A stretch of 64,000 bases of DNA from Phyllostachys edulis (Eukaryota > Streptophyta > Magnoliopsida > Poales > Poaceae). The DNA lies in the NCBI GenBank assembly GCA_036346405.1, contig CM070563.1, positions 33,097,298 to 33,161,297 on the forward strand, read 5' to 3'. Position 1 is the stretch's first letter. Each line of letters opens with the position of its first letter. A program made the position numbers and the translations under genes. The notes under the pieces were generated by a model. It had not been told where the DNA came from. It saw nothing but the letters and a program-made list of their open reading frames with translations, and searched no databases. Below are positions 11,500-23,100 of this stretch, piece after piece.

Positions 11500-12738
11500 G
11501 TTGGGACACTCTCTAGCTATGTGCCTATGCCCCCAAACACTTGAAGCATTGAATTTCTCTACTCTTTGCTGTAGCATCAATTGAAGATGTAGGGGATGGA
11601 GCCACCTTTTTCTCACTTGATGTAGGTGCTGATTTTGCAATCGAGGAAGAACGAGCATTAGTATTTGAATTAGTATTAGCTGAAGATGTACCTTGTCCCA
11701 AACTGAAGTGTACTTTGGTGGCATTAGATGAAGATGATGGAGCTTTCAAGTTGAACGATGTTGTTCTTGGTGCTGGTTTTACATCTTCTAGTAACTGCTT
11801 CTCCGCCTTTGTCGCTTGATGCACCAAATCAACAACAATATTGTAGGACCGATATTGCACTATGAATTTAATGTTTTTATTTAGACCAAACAGAAAACGC
11901 GTAAGGGTTTGTTCTTCATCTTCGTGCACATGTACCCTAATCATAGCTTGCTCTATCTTCTTACAGTATTCCTCCACCGAGCGACCTCCCTGTCTCAAAT
12001 TCTGCAATTTATCAAAAAGATCACGTTTATAAGTGTTAGGAACAAAACGTGCTCTCAGCTCTTACTTCATTTCAGCCCATGATGCAATTGGTGATTCTCT
12101 ATTATCTTCTCTTTGGTTCAATACTTGCTCCCACCAAATCAACGCATACCCATCAAACTCAAGTGATGCCATGTGTAGCTTCTTCTCTTCCGAATAATTG
12201 TGCATCTGGAATATCTTCTCTACCTTAAGCCCCCATGTGAGATATGCATCTGGATCGGAAGCGCCTTCAAATTTGGGAATATTGAACTTGACCTTCCCAA
12301 ATTTTCCTCCATGTGCTACTCATCATGACGACGGCCATGACATTGATAGTTATCATTGCGGTGTAACCAAACGTTGTCACCGAAGTCCTCAATGTGGGCA
12401 GCACCGCCGCGTCCACGGCCACGGCCTCTCCCTTGGCCATGATCTGCGCCCAAAACACCTTCCCCATGCCCAGGAAAGGGTGGTCGAACCGCGTTGGCAG
12501 CGGCTTGACCCGCTTGAGCTTCTCTAGCGAATCGTGCATCCCTCTCCTCATCGGTCTTGTCAAGCTCAACGCCTTCTTCATGTACACCAACTGGGCCCCG
12601 CTCTTTGAGAAGCTCCTCTAGTATCTCCCTCCTCAAGACACTCATATTGTCATTCAACTAAGTCTTGAAATCATTTGTGAGCTTCTCAAGGTCAACTTGT
12701 GTAACATATACTGGTTCTCCTTCTTTTCCTGACATGGT
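11500..12738 (-). pseudogene. Gag of element A
   Basis: The likely start is the minus-strand ATG at about 12,736-12,738 (MSGKEGEPVYVTQ), broken by a TAG some 26 codons later. The N-terminal half has a charged region and an RG-rich stretch (GQGRGRGRGRGG). The capsid-type retrotransposon gag domain follows near 11,800-12,007 (LRQGGRSVEEYCKKIEQAM). A CCHC zinc knuckle spans a frameshift near 11,525: the C-x2-C half is in one frame and GHRHIARECP in another. Gag packages element RNA in the cytoplasm. At least three lesions inactivate it. Confidence 0.75.
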
Positions 12739-12739
12739 T

Positions 12740-13608
12740 AGTGCAAACAACAAAGAAAAAACTATATATATGGATATGGAAGTTTTTATTTGTGGAAATC
12801 ACTCAACCTTACCTTCTCTTACCAACCCAAGTTCTTATGCATCCTTGATGGAATTGAAGAGCTGCACGCACTTTGGTGACGGTAGACAACACAAGGTGAT
12901 AGATTAAGCGAATTCAATTGCACTAGCACTATGAAACAATGGCTTATTTGTAGAGCTTGGAGGGGAATAGTATTTACCTATGCAATCTGAAATTCTAGAT
13001 ATTGTAAAGCTAGGTAACAATCCAAAGTAGAATTCAATGTCTAGTTACTGATCTTATGATATAAGTGAAGAACGAAGCAACTCACACGCAATGATGATGG
13101 AACTTAGTGCAATCAAAGGAATGAGCTAATATATAAAAATATAAGTTATGGAGAGATGCTAGCTAGTTGCTCAATGAGATAAAGTAGGGCACAAGATTGC
13201 TTAAAACGATGAAACAACACCATCTTAAATTTTTTGTCAATGATAGGGTGTGCTCACAGTAGTGACTAGCCAACCAATTTTTTTCTCTCTTTTTGTTTAT
13301 TCTTTTTCCGTATTTTTTTTACCAGACCAATTGTCACAAGAGCAGCACTTAAAACCCTATTTTTGGCTATGAAAGAAAACAATTCAGATGTGTGCAAAGT
13401 GTAAAGGACCAGCCCTAGAGCAAATCAAATAGCTAGTCTCGAATAGGAGCAAAGTATTCACAAAGGATTGAATTGGCTCACAAAAGACATACGCGATTTG
13501 TTTTTTTTTTGCAGGGGGTACTGTATACGTGTACAGTAATAATCGTGTACTATAGTTATCTAGGTACTGTAGCTGCACGTGCAAAAGTTGTTTCCTTTTT
13601 TTTCTACT
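12740..13608 (-). other. 5' leader of element A, proximal part
   Basis: This lies between A's gag start and the miniature transposon at 13618. It is AT-rich and non-coding, with T- and A-runs (13,268-13,320, 13,501-13,510). No promoter or structured element is clear. Confidence 0.5.
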
Positions 13609-13617
13609 TCTGTCGCG

Positions 13618-13990
13618 GAATTTTTTATATTAATTAACCCTTTTTTTAATTTTATTTTAAAGTTAACTCCCAGCAAACTTTATTTCCAATTCTGACCCCT
13701 TTGGTCAAGCCACCACCCGTGGCGTGACCAAACAATATTGTTACGACAGCCCGTATCTGGGAAAGCCCTTATCACGCCACTACCAGTGGCGTGACAGTGT
13801 TGTTTGGTCACGCCACGGGTGGTGGCATGACCAAAAGTGCTATTTCGGGGACTTATCCTATGGCGTGACAGAGTTGTTTTGTCACGCCACGAGGGGTGGC
13901 GTGACCAAAGGGGTCAGAATTAGAAATAAAGTTCTCCGGGGGTTAACTTTAAAATAAAAATTAAAAAAGGGTTAATTAATAAAAAAGTTC
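13618..13990. mobile_element. Mutator-like miniature inverted-repeat element (373 bp)
   Basis: The two ends are inverted repeats of about 115 bp. The left begins GAATTTTTTATATTAATTAA and the right, read in reverse complement, begins GAACTTTTTTATTAATTAA; both continue through TTAAAGTTAAC, CTTTATTTC and TTCTGACCCCTTTGGTCA. Flanking nonamers TCTGTCGCG (13609-13617) and TCTGTCATG (13991-13999) match at 7 of 9 positions, as expected for a decayed 9-bp Mutator-type target duplication. The short middle has further copies of GGCGTGAC in both orientations. There is no coding capacity, so it would need a transposase in trans. It inserted into A's leader. Confidence 0.75.
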
Positions 13991-14394
13991 TCTGTCATGA
14001 CGAGAGAATCACCGCGTCTTTGCAAAGACGTGATTGTTTTTTTGTGCGATCTTGTAGCATCTTTGTGGCGCGTGCTATAGATGAGGACTGCACGTGGCTC
14101 TATTGGATTCTCGCGCACCGTAGAAATTCGGAACAGTAGTCGCGCGCACTATAGCACAATTACTAGCAGACGATTTTTTTGTGCCGGCTAATAGATTGGA
14201 AACAAGAAATTAAAGCTACGCAAAGGAAGAAAAGATCAGCGACTAAACACAATTTCTACTGGATCAAGACCTAACCAAACGCACTACAAATTCAGATTGA
14301 ACTATAGGCTAAAGGGATTTTTTTGTGGCTTTTTGTGTATAGGGTAGAAAATAAATCTAACTATGGGTAAATTGATCTTACCGTGGCAACCAAT
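13991..14394 (-). other. 5' leader of element A, distal part
   Basis: This lies between the miniature transposon and the primer-binding site of A. No coding signal is seen. It contains several CGCG and TATAGCAC-like stretches without recognisable function. Confidence 0.5.
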
Positions 14395-14406
14395 GCTGTG
14401 ATACCA
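14395..14406 (-). other. Primer-binding site of element A
   Basis: The minus strand reads TGGTATCACAGC, close to TGGTATCAGAGC, the complement of the plant initiator methionine tRNA 3' end. It is three bases inside the LTR boundary. Confidence 0.8.
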
Positions 14407-14409
14407 AGA

Positions 14410-14956
14410 TGATACGGGGGATGCCCGATCTTCACGACATAGGATCGATGATAACTTTGGATCCGTGCAACCTGACGAACCGATGGCGCTAACCACTGTT
14501 AAAACAGCAACCTGCGATAAAAGAATTCGTCCAACCACACGCTCGTGATCCCGTCTACCTGACCACACAAAGTAGACGTGTCGCTACTCCTGCAAAACAC
14601 AAGAAATCACAAGAACAACAGAACGGCACAACAGATTAGAACTCGCTATTCTAGTGGAGGCAATATTGCTCAAACCCTAGAATAAAGAGTATATTAATCT
14701 CTAGAAAAAATATCACCTCCCCCTCATGGTGCGCAGCGCCTTACAATATATAGTGTGTATGGGCACAACTCAACTTGGGATTTGGCCATAGTTTGGACTC
14801 AACACAAAAACAGAAACTAGAATTACATCCGAAGTCTCACGTGTACTTGGCTAAGGAATAAGGCATGTAGGCTGTGATCTACTCGAAAGTCGTGACCAAT
14901 TACAGATCAATTTCCAATTGGTTATCTTAAGAACTTGCCAAAACAGTTTGGTCTCA
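14410..14956 (-). repeat. LTR shared by elements A and B (547 bp)
   Basis: The LTR begins TGATACGGG and ends GGTCTCA in plus reading. On its low side is A's primer-binding site, making it A's 5' LTR. On its high side is a polypurine tract and a pol tail of the same family (element B), making it B's 3' LTR. The minus-strand TATATAT at 14746-14752 is a candidate TATA box. A diverged relative starts at 58164 in element E. Confidence 0.8.
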
Positions 14957-14968
14957 TTTTCCCTTTTT
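14957..14968 (-). other. Polypurine tract of element B
   Basis: The minus strand reads AAAAAGGGAAAA directly before the LTR start TGAGACC. This marks the 3' end of B's interior. Confidence 0.75.
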
Positions 14969-15346
14969 ATATAGATTCTTTCCTTGGTTTCCTTCTGGGC
15001 AACTCACGTAATATACATGTATGCATGTAGACCTTTCCTTGCTTTCCTTCTAAGCAAACACATAACACACTTGCATGCATGTAACTCACCTAACACACAT
15101 GCTTGCATGATGCATGCACCGAACCTCCATGCTGCAGCTACCAAAGTTTTTGTTCCATGCTTCTTACTCCATTGTTCTCGGTCTCACATGTTTCTATATG
15201 TATAACTGCACAAACAAAACATAGAACTATTAGGTAGTGACATATTCTCATTAGTAAGATTAAAATCATTTAAAAGCGAGTTCACCTGTTGGTTAATTAA
15301 TTTAACATTTGCTCGTGTAATCGACCCAGTTGGGATGTCCTTGTCA
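14969..15346 (-). pseudogene. Element B: pol 3' end and tail fragment
   Basis: From 14974 to about 15,346 the sequence aligns base for base, with scattered substitutions, to 7633-8005 of element A. It covers the last part of the pol reading frame and the short untranslated tail. It breaks off near 15,346, where unrelated sequence begins. B therefore keeps only its 3' end joined to the LTR it shares with A. Confidence 0.8.
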
Positions 15347-16160
15347 TTCACAGTATACTACTTGAAACAAAAGAACTACTAGCTGCCTGACTTCTAAAAT
15401 ATTTTGTGTGGCGCTGATGCAGGCTATGCTAGCAGAATAGCGGATACGGGTCTGGGAACGAAGTGTTGAGCTGCCAGCCGAATCAAATCAATACAAAATA
15501 TTCACGAAGACATTTTGATTTTTGAAATGATTAGCACATGCAGTTCCTTGCTACTAGTGAACTAGTCATCGAAAATTCGAAATACTGCACCACAATTCCA
15601 CAATTCCATATACTCCAATGCAAAATTTCATACCTATGGTCGCTGTCGCTATGCCAACCCTTCCGTAGCTGTACCACCGCTGCCTCCGCCACCCTCCATG
15701 TGCCGTTGTGAGACGGCTAACCCTCCCGTAGCTGTACCGGAGATGCCCCGGCGGCCGTACCCCGTCACTGTGCCTCGGCCGCCCTCCCCGCTATTTCTTG
15801 GTGTTTCTCTACCCACGATGGAAGCTCCTGCTCCACATTGCTCCGACTGCTTGAATGCCCAGAACGTGCTCCACTATCCGCCGCCTCAGTGCTTGCCCTG
15901 AGCCCCTGACTGCCTACGAAGAGGAGCAGAGGAAGAGACAGAGCACCAACCAAATCGCAAATCGAGCTGCCACGGAATAGGGAGGATTGAGTCGGTGGCC
16001 GTGACCTAGGGCAAACACAAGAGGCGGCCAAATGGGCTATTTTGGTCCGGTCTTATTTCGAATTGGACTGGTTTTTTTTAAATCTGATTTAGAATTTAAC
16101 CGAGGTACCCGATAGAACCGATTTCAGTGAAAATCGGCCGGTTACCGCAACCCTACCGGT
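15347..16160. other. Unassigned segment, GC-rich in part
   Basis: 15,347-15,640 is ordinary low-copy-looking sequence. 15,650-16,020 is GC-rich, with a short internal repeat (CCGTAGCTGTACC at about 15,664 and 15,727) and proline-rich frames on both strands. 16,030-16,160 is flanked by GGCCGGTTACCGCAACCCTA, which might be the end of an hAT-type DNA transposon, but I find no partner end or target duplication. I assign no gene. Confidence 0.3.
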
Positions 16161-16164
16161 GATT

Positions 16165-16400
16165 TCAGAGATGGTGCGGCTGTAGACTCATTGATTGTGA
16201 CAGGCTTCTTTTAAGATGGTAACCTCTCCGTGACAGGCTTATCTTTAGATGTTAACTTCACTCTTGCAGCAATAGCATACGCCACTGCTGCCACTGTGGC
16301 TGCGTATGCAGCGTCGTATTCTTCTCTGTTACTCATTTGCCCTGACAATGTCAATTTCAGTCGGCTGCGCACTTCATTTCTTTCATCCTTAGGATCAGTG
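16165..16400 (-). pseudogene. Exon-like fragment of an unidentified plant gene
   Basis: On the minus strand a frame reads DPKDERNEVRSRLKLTLSGQ, then MSNREEYDAAYAATVAAVAY and AIAARVKL. It is a charged helix followed by an alanine-rich amphipathic helix, with codon use and low redundancy typical of a host exon. A TAA interrupts it about 60 codons in, yet the same frame continues with KKPVTINESTAAP up to a possible splice donor (GGTAGGG near 16,160). I do not recognise the family. It is separated from the LHP1-like exons by the retrotransposon nest and could be the next gene or a decayed copy. Confidence 0.4.
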
Positions 16401-17430
16401 TAAACTCAAGACAGATTAAAAGTGTAGATTTTGATGGTTTATCTCTTCCAAAAATTGTGCCTTGCTGAGGTGGTATTGTTATAGTCTATCTGCCACCTTG
16501 ATCTTCCTGTCCTACACCATAAAGCTGGACCCTGCAAAGAGAAAATCAGCGTCACAAAATCTTCAAGTGCTGAATAGTTGGTGGCTTGGTACTTTTGCAA
16601 AAGAATATAAACATATTTGCAGATACTACTGCCTGCTGTGATGACAAACAACATTCTTTTCAAACTCCGAAACAATTGAAAAGAACAATGGAATAAGTAA
16701 TGGTAATGCTACATTACAAAGCACTCGTAATCTTACAGTTAGGCAGCCAAATGGAAGAACAGATGGAGCTCTAAAGGTTTCTTGCAAATGCTACCTCAGT
16801 TGTTTCATCACATCATACATGGTGCACAATTGAATTGTAAAATGAACCAAGGGCTCTTGTTAATATTGTGTTGTGCACTCCAAGCGCAAGATTAAGTTGT
16901 AAGCTAAGCATTGCACCATAAACTGCCTGTTAGCATGTATAGAGGAGGTTTAGAGAGAGAGATGGAGGGCAAGAAAGCAGTTGTCTTGGAGGCAAGCAAG
17001 TGGAATCGCTTTGCCCTGTTGAAGTCTTTAAGAATCCAGACCTTTTTGCTTGCAGTGTGATTGCTACTGTCATTTGATTCCTCTTCCATTCCTAAAAATT
17101 TGCTCCTCTTACCCTTTCGACTAGTTTTGCCTTGCCATACAAATTCCAGTCTAATGGCATTACCTGGCCTCATAATATTCAAGGAAATATAAGCTGGCAA
17201 CTTAGTTTCTTGTAGCTTTAGAATTGTACATTTGTACATGCTAAGTATCGTTTGTCAATAAAGATTCTCAGTTCGACATACTACTCAGGACATGTTTCTG
17301 ATAGGGTTTGTCGTCGGTATTCTCCTTTTGACACTTTTGGCAGTTTGCCATACGAACAACTGTATCAATTACCTATTTCATTTCAGTATGTACCAAAAAA
17401 ACCCGCGTTAACCAATGTAGATCATAGTAC
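16401..17430 (-). other. Possible introns and exons of the same unidentified gene
   Basis: This is AT-rich low-copy-looking sequence with two further minus-strand open stretches: about 16,439-16,540 after a TTTGCAG acceptor-like site, and 16,904-17,239, which contains KFLGMEEESNDSS. Neither shows a recognisable domain. The segment ends where solo LTR G begins. Confidence 0.25.
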
Positions 17431-17853
17431 ATTTTTTTTGACATCCGAATTTTCAGAGCCTTTTGAAGCTTTAAAAATAAAATGAATCATTTGTATTTTA
17501 TTGAATTAATTTAAAGCTTAATTTAAAATTTTAGAAAATAAAAATATTTTAAATGATTAAAATAAACTTCAATTAAATTCAAAATTATTTTATTCAACCT
17601 ACTCGGGTTCCAAGGATTTTTGTGGAATTTGCTTGAATTTTCTAAAATTTATTTTTTTGGATTTTTCTGGATTTTTCCTTTTCCTTTTCTTTCTTTTTCT
17701 CTCTTACTTCATCTTCTTCCTCTGTCTGCGATGCTTCTCTGTTCTTTATCCTAAAACATCAACACCACACCTCCATTTTTCATTCTTTGCACTCGGAGCT
17801 CCATTTCCAACTCCGTCTCAAGCATTACGAGCCCCTCGTCATCACACACGTCT

Positions 17854-20136
17854 TGTAACACCCCAGCCAAACAAGGGCCTGGAATGCTACTAAATTAAGT
17901 AAATTTAAACATATTCAAACTAAAACATCTTACAAAAATTCGGCAAAACCTCCTTTGTATAACTAAGTATACCGAGGTTCCAACAGATGCATATATTATT
18001 AGCAATATCTCAACATCCAAAGTTCATCAAAGCATTCATAAACAATCAATTCAGCTAAAATATAAGCAAGCATAATCAAAATTAATCCTTAAGCAGTTTG
18101 CTTATTATTAAGGTATGAACTAATGATAATCATCTTTAAAAGAGTGTGTGGTAGTGAGTGCATCCTTAGCAATTCTACTCCCTCCCATGCATGCCGTTCT
18201 TGCAAATGGTACCTAAAAACACAAAAAAATAAGAGGTGAGTCCAAAGACTCAAAGAAATATAATAAATGGCATCAACCACATACAAACATGTAAATCAGC
18301 AATTAAACCTCTCAAACACACATATCAACCATCTTACACACGCATGCTATGCAATATGCTCAAAAGATGATCCTCTTCCTTCTCTTTCCCTTTTGCATTT
18401 TACCGGTAATGCAAAGTGCGCATCTGTCGATGCACACCCATGCTCAGTATCATCCGTGCAGGGACCATTGCCCATACTCCACGTGTATGGGGACCTAAGC
18501 CCATGCTCTTCAAGCATGGGGACCTTTAACCCGTCATTAACATGACGGGGACCTCAAGTTGCTTGGTCACCACATGACCAAGTCTTCAATAAGTCAACAT
18601 GATGCATATGTATGAATTTCTCAAATTAACAAACATGCATCTGCAACAATAATGCATATGAAAATCATTTTCATACTACAAGCTCACAAACAAAGTCATC
18701 ACAACTAATGAACAACCAAATCTAACACATGACTCATATCTCCAGCAATAATGCACAATACTAGCTATGCCGTCATCACATCTCAGAGCACACAATTTCT
18801 CATAACATATACCCAAAGATTGCCATTCAACGATAAAAATTATAACCATCATTATACTTGCCTCAACCGTGCGAGAACGGTGGACGCGAAGAGGGCGCTG
18901 CCCCTGGGATCACGCTCCCACCTGAACATAATGATAACCCAAACTAAGACAAGCATACTGGACCAAAAGCATAAATAAGAACACAATTGAACTCGCTAAA
19001 CTCCCAAGCGTTTCCAATCTTCCAATTTCTACCGATCGATTTGGTGTTCACTGCAGACAGTCAACTTCTAAAATACATAACTTTCTGCTCAGGAGTCCAA
19101 ATAAGATGTTCTAATACTTTCTGGAAAGATAATTAAATTACCTAAATAAACTTAGTTGGGGAGCCCTTCTGATTCTGCAATTTACTTCCCCTACCAAGCC
19201 AATCTATAGAACGTCAATTATCACGTCGGGTTCTCTGGACAGTACACTAGAATTATCATAACTTTTGCTACGAAAGTCCAATTCTTACGTTCTGTAGCTT
19301 TCTGGAAAGGTGAGGAAATTACCCATCTTTTTTATTATAACGAGATCCTCTGATTTCGTATTTAACTAATAGATTAATTCAGATTTCTACAGACTGTCAG
19401 GATGTTGACAGATTAACAGGACAGCGGCACTAAACAATTCATAACTTTGTAACCGTTAATCGGATTTGGGCGTTCTTGGCAGCCGCGGAAAGCTAAGGAC
19501 ATAACCCAACTATCTCTAAGAGATGTCTAGGACTGATTCCGCCTTTAAGTACATCAAAACATCGGTCTAATCCAATCTGTCCTGAGCAGACCTAAATACC
19601 GACATTGCTAAATTAATTAAATACGCATCTAATCGGGGGAAAAGAGGGGTTACCCTTGATGAACTGCTGTAGATGACGATGTAGCCGCGATCCTTCCCTT
19701 CCCCTCTTCTCCTTCTCTCCTTCTTCCTCTTCCTTTCTCTTCCCTTGTTCCTTGGGCGGCAAGAAGGCGTGTGGCTTGGCCAAGGAGGACGGCATGGAGG
19801 GGGCGGCATCAACGGGAGGCGTGCTACAGTGCTATAGTGCGGCGGCGGCACTGTAGCACGGGCATCAGAGCATCCCTGGGTTTCCTCCCCCCCCTCCTTT
19901 TTGTTGGTGGCTACTTTCCTCATGGGCCATGGGCCACTTTGGCTAAATTCCCCTTATGGCCACCACCACCTCCCACCTTCGGCCAAATACCAATGGGCAC
20001 GAGGCCCCGGCCAGGTTGTCCAAATTTCATTGTAAAACCCTTCTTTAACTGCTTAAATAATTATTTTCTATTTAGTCCTTCTCCTAATTTAATTATTCTC
20101 TCCTAATATTCTTTCGAATACTTTTGGGGTATTACA
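17854..20136 (-). repeat. 3' LTR of element F (2283 bp)
   Basis: It runs from TGTAACACCCCAGCC to GGGGTATTACA in plus reading, and the polypurine tract lies just inside at 20137-20148. It is nearly collinear with 24334-26621, differing by scattered substitutions and small indels (for example around 18,885-18,915 against 25,345-25,385). Confidence 0.9.
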
Positions 20137-20148
20137 TTCTACCCCTTA
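20137..20148 (-). other. Polypurine tract of element F
   Basis: The minus strand reads AAGGGGTAGAA next to the LTR start TGTAATACCCC. It is equivalent to 5431-5443 in K and fixes the minus orientation. Confidence 0.75.
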
Positions 20149-23100
20149 AATAGAATTCGACCCGAATTCTCCTTGTCGTTCTACTCAAGAACAACCGCAA
20201 TGAAGGTATCCAACAACGAACACGTACTCAACGTGAACAACTCGAGTATGCTCGCAAGCAAGATTTCAACTCAAGTCATTCTCCTCTCGGACTTATGAGA
20301 CCACCGTACCTTGAGGCGGTGATGTACTACGCCTCGTCGCTTGTACCATCCTAATCGAGATCCACTCAACAGACAGACTCAAGATGTGGTAATGCTCATT
20401 GGTCAACGGCTCTTACGAAACCTCAGACTCCAAATACCTCAAGCATTCTCTCAACATCGGTTCATCCAAAACATTATATAACCCATTCCAAGATTCGAGA
20501 CAGTTCTAACGAATTGCTAACTTCAAACATCCCCACAACTTCCAGAAACAACCCAATGTACCTTGGGCTATCCTTCCCTTTGGTACCAAACCACAGAATT
20601 TGTGCACAAGCATATGAAATGCTCGTTCTATCTTCAGTCGATCTCTTCATCCTAACCAAGAGGGTCTTCGTTAAGCAGGGACACGCAACACAACTTATTT
20701 TAATCAAACTTTAATATTCAGATTTATTTGAAAACAAGGATTCACAATGCGATACCAATTTTTCTCCAAAACACTCAAATCCAAAATCGAAGATTCTTCA
20801 TGAAAACCTTTTCGCACTCCAACTAGGCAGTTTGCAACTAAACACCACATAAGCTAAAAAAGAATTTGCTCGAATGCCCAAATCAAACACTTCTTTTATA
20901 CTCTTAAACCGGAAAGAACCACCTTGCCGATCATAAAGTCAGATCAAATTATACATGATCTCCATCATAAAAACCCAACTTATATAAGAACCAATAGAGC
21001 ACTTCTATACTCGAGAAAACTTTTTTTTTCCAGAAGTTCTTTTAAGAAATAAATCCTTTCCCCAATCGCAGCTTCCAAATCATCACACTAACTCATTCTC
21101 TTAATCACAATTCCAAAACGATCATCAATCGAAGAACAACCATTCCTATTTAGAGGACTCTACTAATCCACAAAAGGATTCTCTAGTCCACTCCTATATC
21201 AAAGGAATTACTTTGACAAAAGGTTTCCAACATCTCAATAAAGATTGTTTACCCACCACCACATCACCTCGTTCTGTTAAGGATAATCAACTTGAAATTC
21301 ACCGCATTCACACTCATTTACTGCATCCAAAGGATTCTATCAAAGATCACCATAACTCTTGGTATCTAATCATGGGAAACCAAGATTCTAGCATAAAAAT
21401 GCAGAACCCAAATTCAACCTTCCAATCTCCTTCCATAAACTTCTAGTACAATTGATAGGAAATCCTCAAATTTGCTTATCAAAATTTCACACAGCTCAAC
21501 AATGACCTCAATCATTAATATCAACATTCTCACTAATCAAGTAACCGCCCCAAGGCGATTTATTTCACCAATCTTAGACCTTCTCTAATCCACATCAATC
21601 CAATCCAATTTCACAACCGCAATATACTTCTTCGCAATACCCTAATTGTTTGACCAAAATTCAAACATACTCAATTATTAACGTCAATAAATAAATATAT
21701 CCTTGACCAGGTTATCTTTAGAGATAATCTAACTCCCATAGGGTTAATCACTAAGGCCAAGTCATTCTTGACCTTAACTTAACAATCCCTGCTGTCCCAT
21801 CATTTAACACAGCTATTAGATTTCACTACACTACTACTCTCATTAAACTACATCATCATAATTCTTCTACACAATCTTCACCAAGTACCCAAATGTGATA
21901 CTCTAATAAACCGATCAAGATTTCCATAATTGCTAATTCTAATGTTCTGTCAGAATGAACACCAAATCTTGGACCACATCTCGCTATAGGTCCTACAAGT
22001 TGCAACAACAAAATCTATTATCTCCAAAGACAAATATTCTTTTTTAATCAAATTCTCTCCAAGGATTATTCCAATAAATCGATTTATTACTCAAAACCTC
22101 TCAAACAACCTGACACCTAAAGGTTCACAAAACCATCTACTAGACCACCACTATCTTATTGCCAAAACACAACCGAAACGACTTTGCAATACAGTTCGGT
22201 TAACCCTTTCTTCGAAGAAAAGGCAAGTAGAAATAAATTTCAGCACAAGAGAAATAATCAAATAGCAATGATCTCGAAAAACAAAAGATGTGATCATAAT
22301 TGAGGGCACACGTCCCACAAGCAGAGAGTATCAAACCTCAAACGAGAATAAAACATTACTTTTAGGATTCGGGATACTCTGTTGGGCAAAACAAAAAGTC
22401 TAAGCAAAATTCGATAACTGCGTGTTACAAAAACTTGACTTCAATCTCAATACTTCTACTTCACTCTTTCCCTTAACAAATATAACGACTTTCTTTGGTT
22501 ACAGCATCACCATGCCAACTCCAACAAGAAGAGATTCGAAGATCACAACATATAAACTACTTAGAAACTAATAAAACCTCTCAACACGTCACTTTGCACA
22601 AAACAATTTCAGCTACCACATCAACATGAGGTTTGAAAGATCACAAATGCGAAACTAGAAACACTTTCGCCTAATCAATATCAGGCGAGCGTTCCATTTC
22701 CTTTATACAAAACATAGAATATCATCATCATAACCCTCATCGACAATCACACTAACAATGAGGTAATACACTATTAACGAGAATCCTCATAGCCTACTTT
22801 CCCATCGTAAACCTCTCCAAAGGAGACACCAAGCACAAGGTTGAAACAACCCTCTTTATCAAAATCATGCTATCAAATAACAATTTCAGGAAGACACACT
22901 CTCCGAGACCACTTATTCATTCATCCATTCAACCATAAGTGTTGCTCAACACCCACTTCAATTGTCATTAACAATCGACAATTGTAACTATCACGTAAGC
23001 AAATAGGGTCCTACGTTTATTTGTAATCACCTAAACCATCTATAAACACCGAGTCAACATTCCACTTTATGCTCAAAGTTTAGGGCAAGATAAAATTAGA

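Larger units (their letters stand above)
7633..14956 (-). mobile_element. Element A: Reina-like Ty3/gypsy retrotransposon, degenerate
   Basis: Read on the minus strand the order is LTR (14410-14956), primer-binding site, 1.7-kb leader with a miniature transposon, gag, protease, reverse transcriptase, RNase H, integrase and a short 3' untranslated tail ending at 7633. The protease-RT-RNase H-integrase order is that of Ty3/gypsy. No chromodomain is readable after the integrase. The sequence style resembles the Reina group of chromoviruses; that clade call is inferred from memory of the family. Its 3' LTR is missing in the window: K adjoins the interior a few bases short of where A's polypurine tract should be. 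Multiple stops and shifts make it inactive. Confidence 0.85.

Noticed and set aside
16020..16160. GGCCGGTTACCGCAACCCTA boundary as an hAT transposon end
   Set aside because: No matching inverted end, transposase or 8-bp duplication was found nearby.
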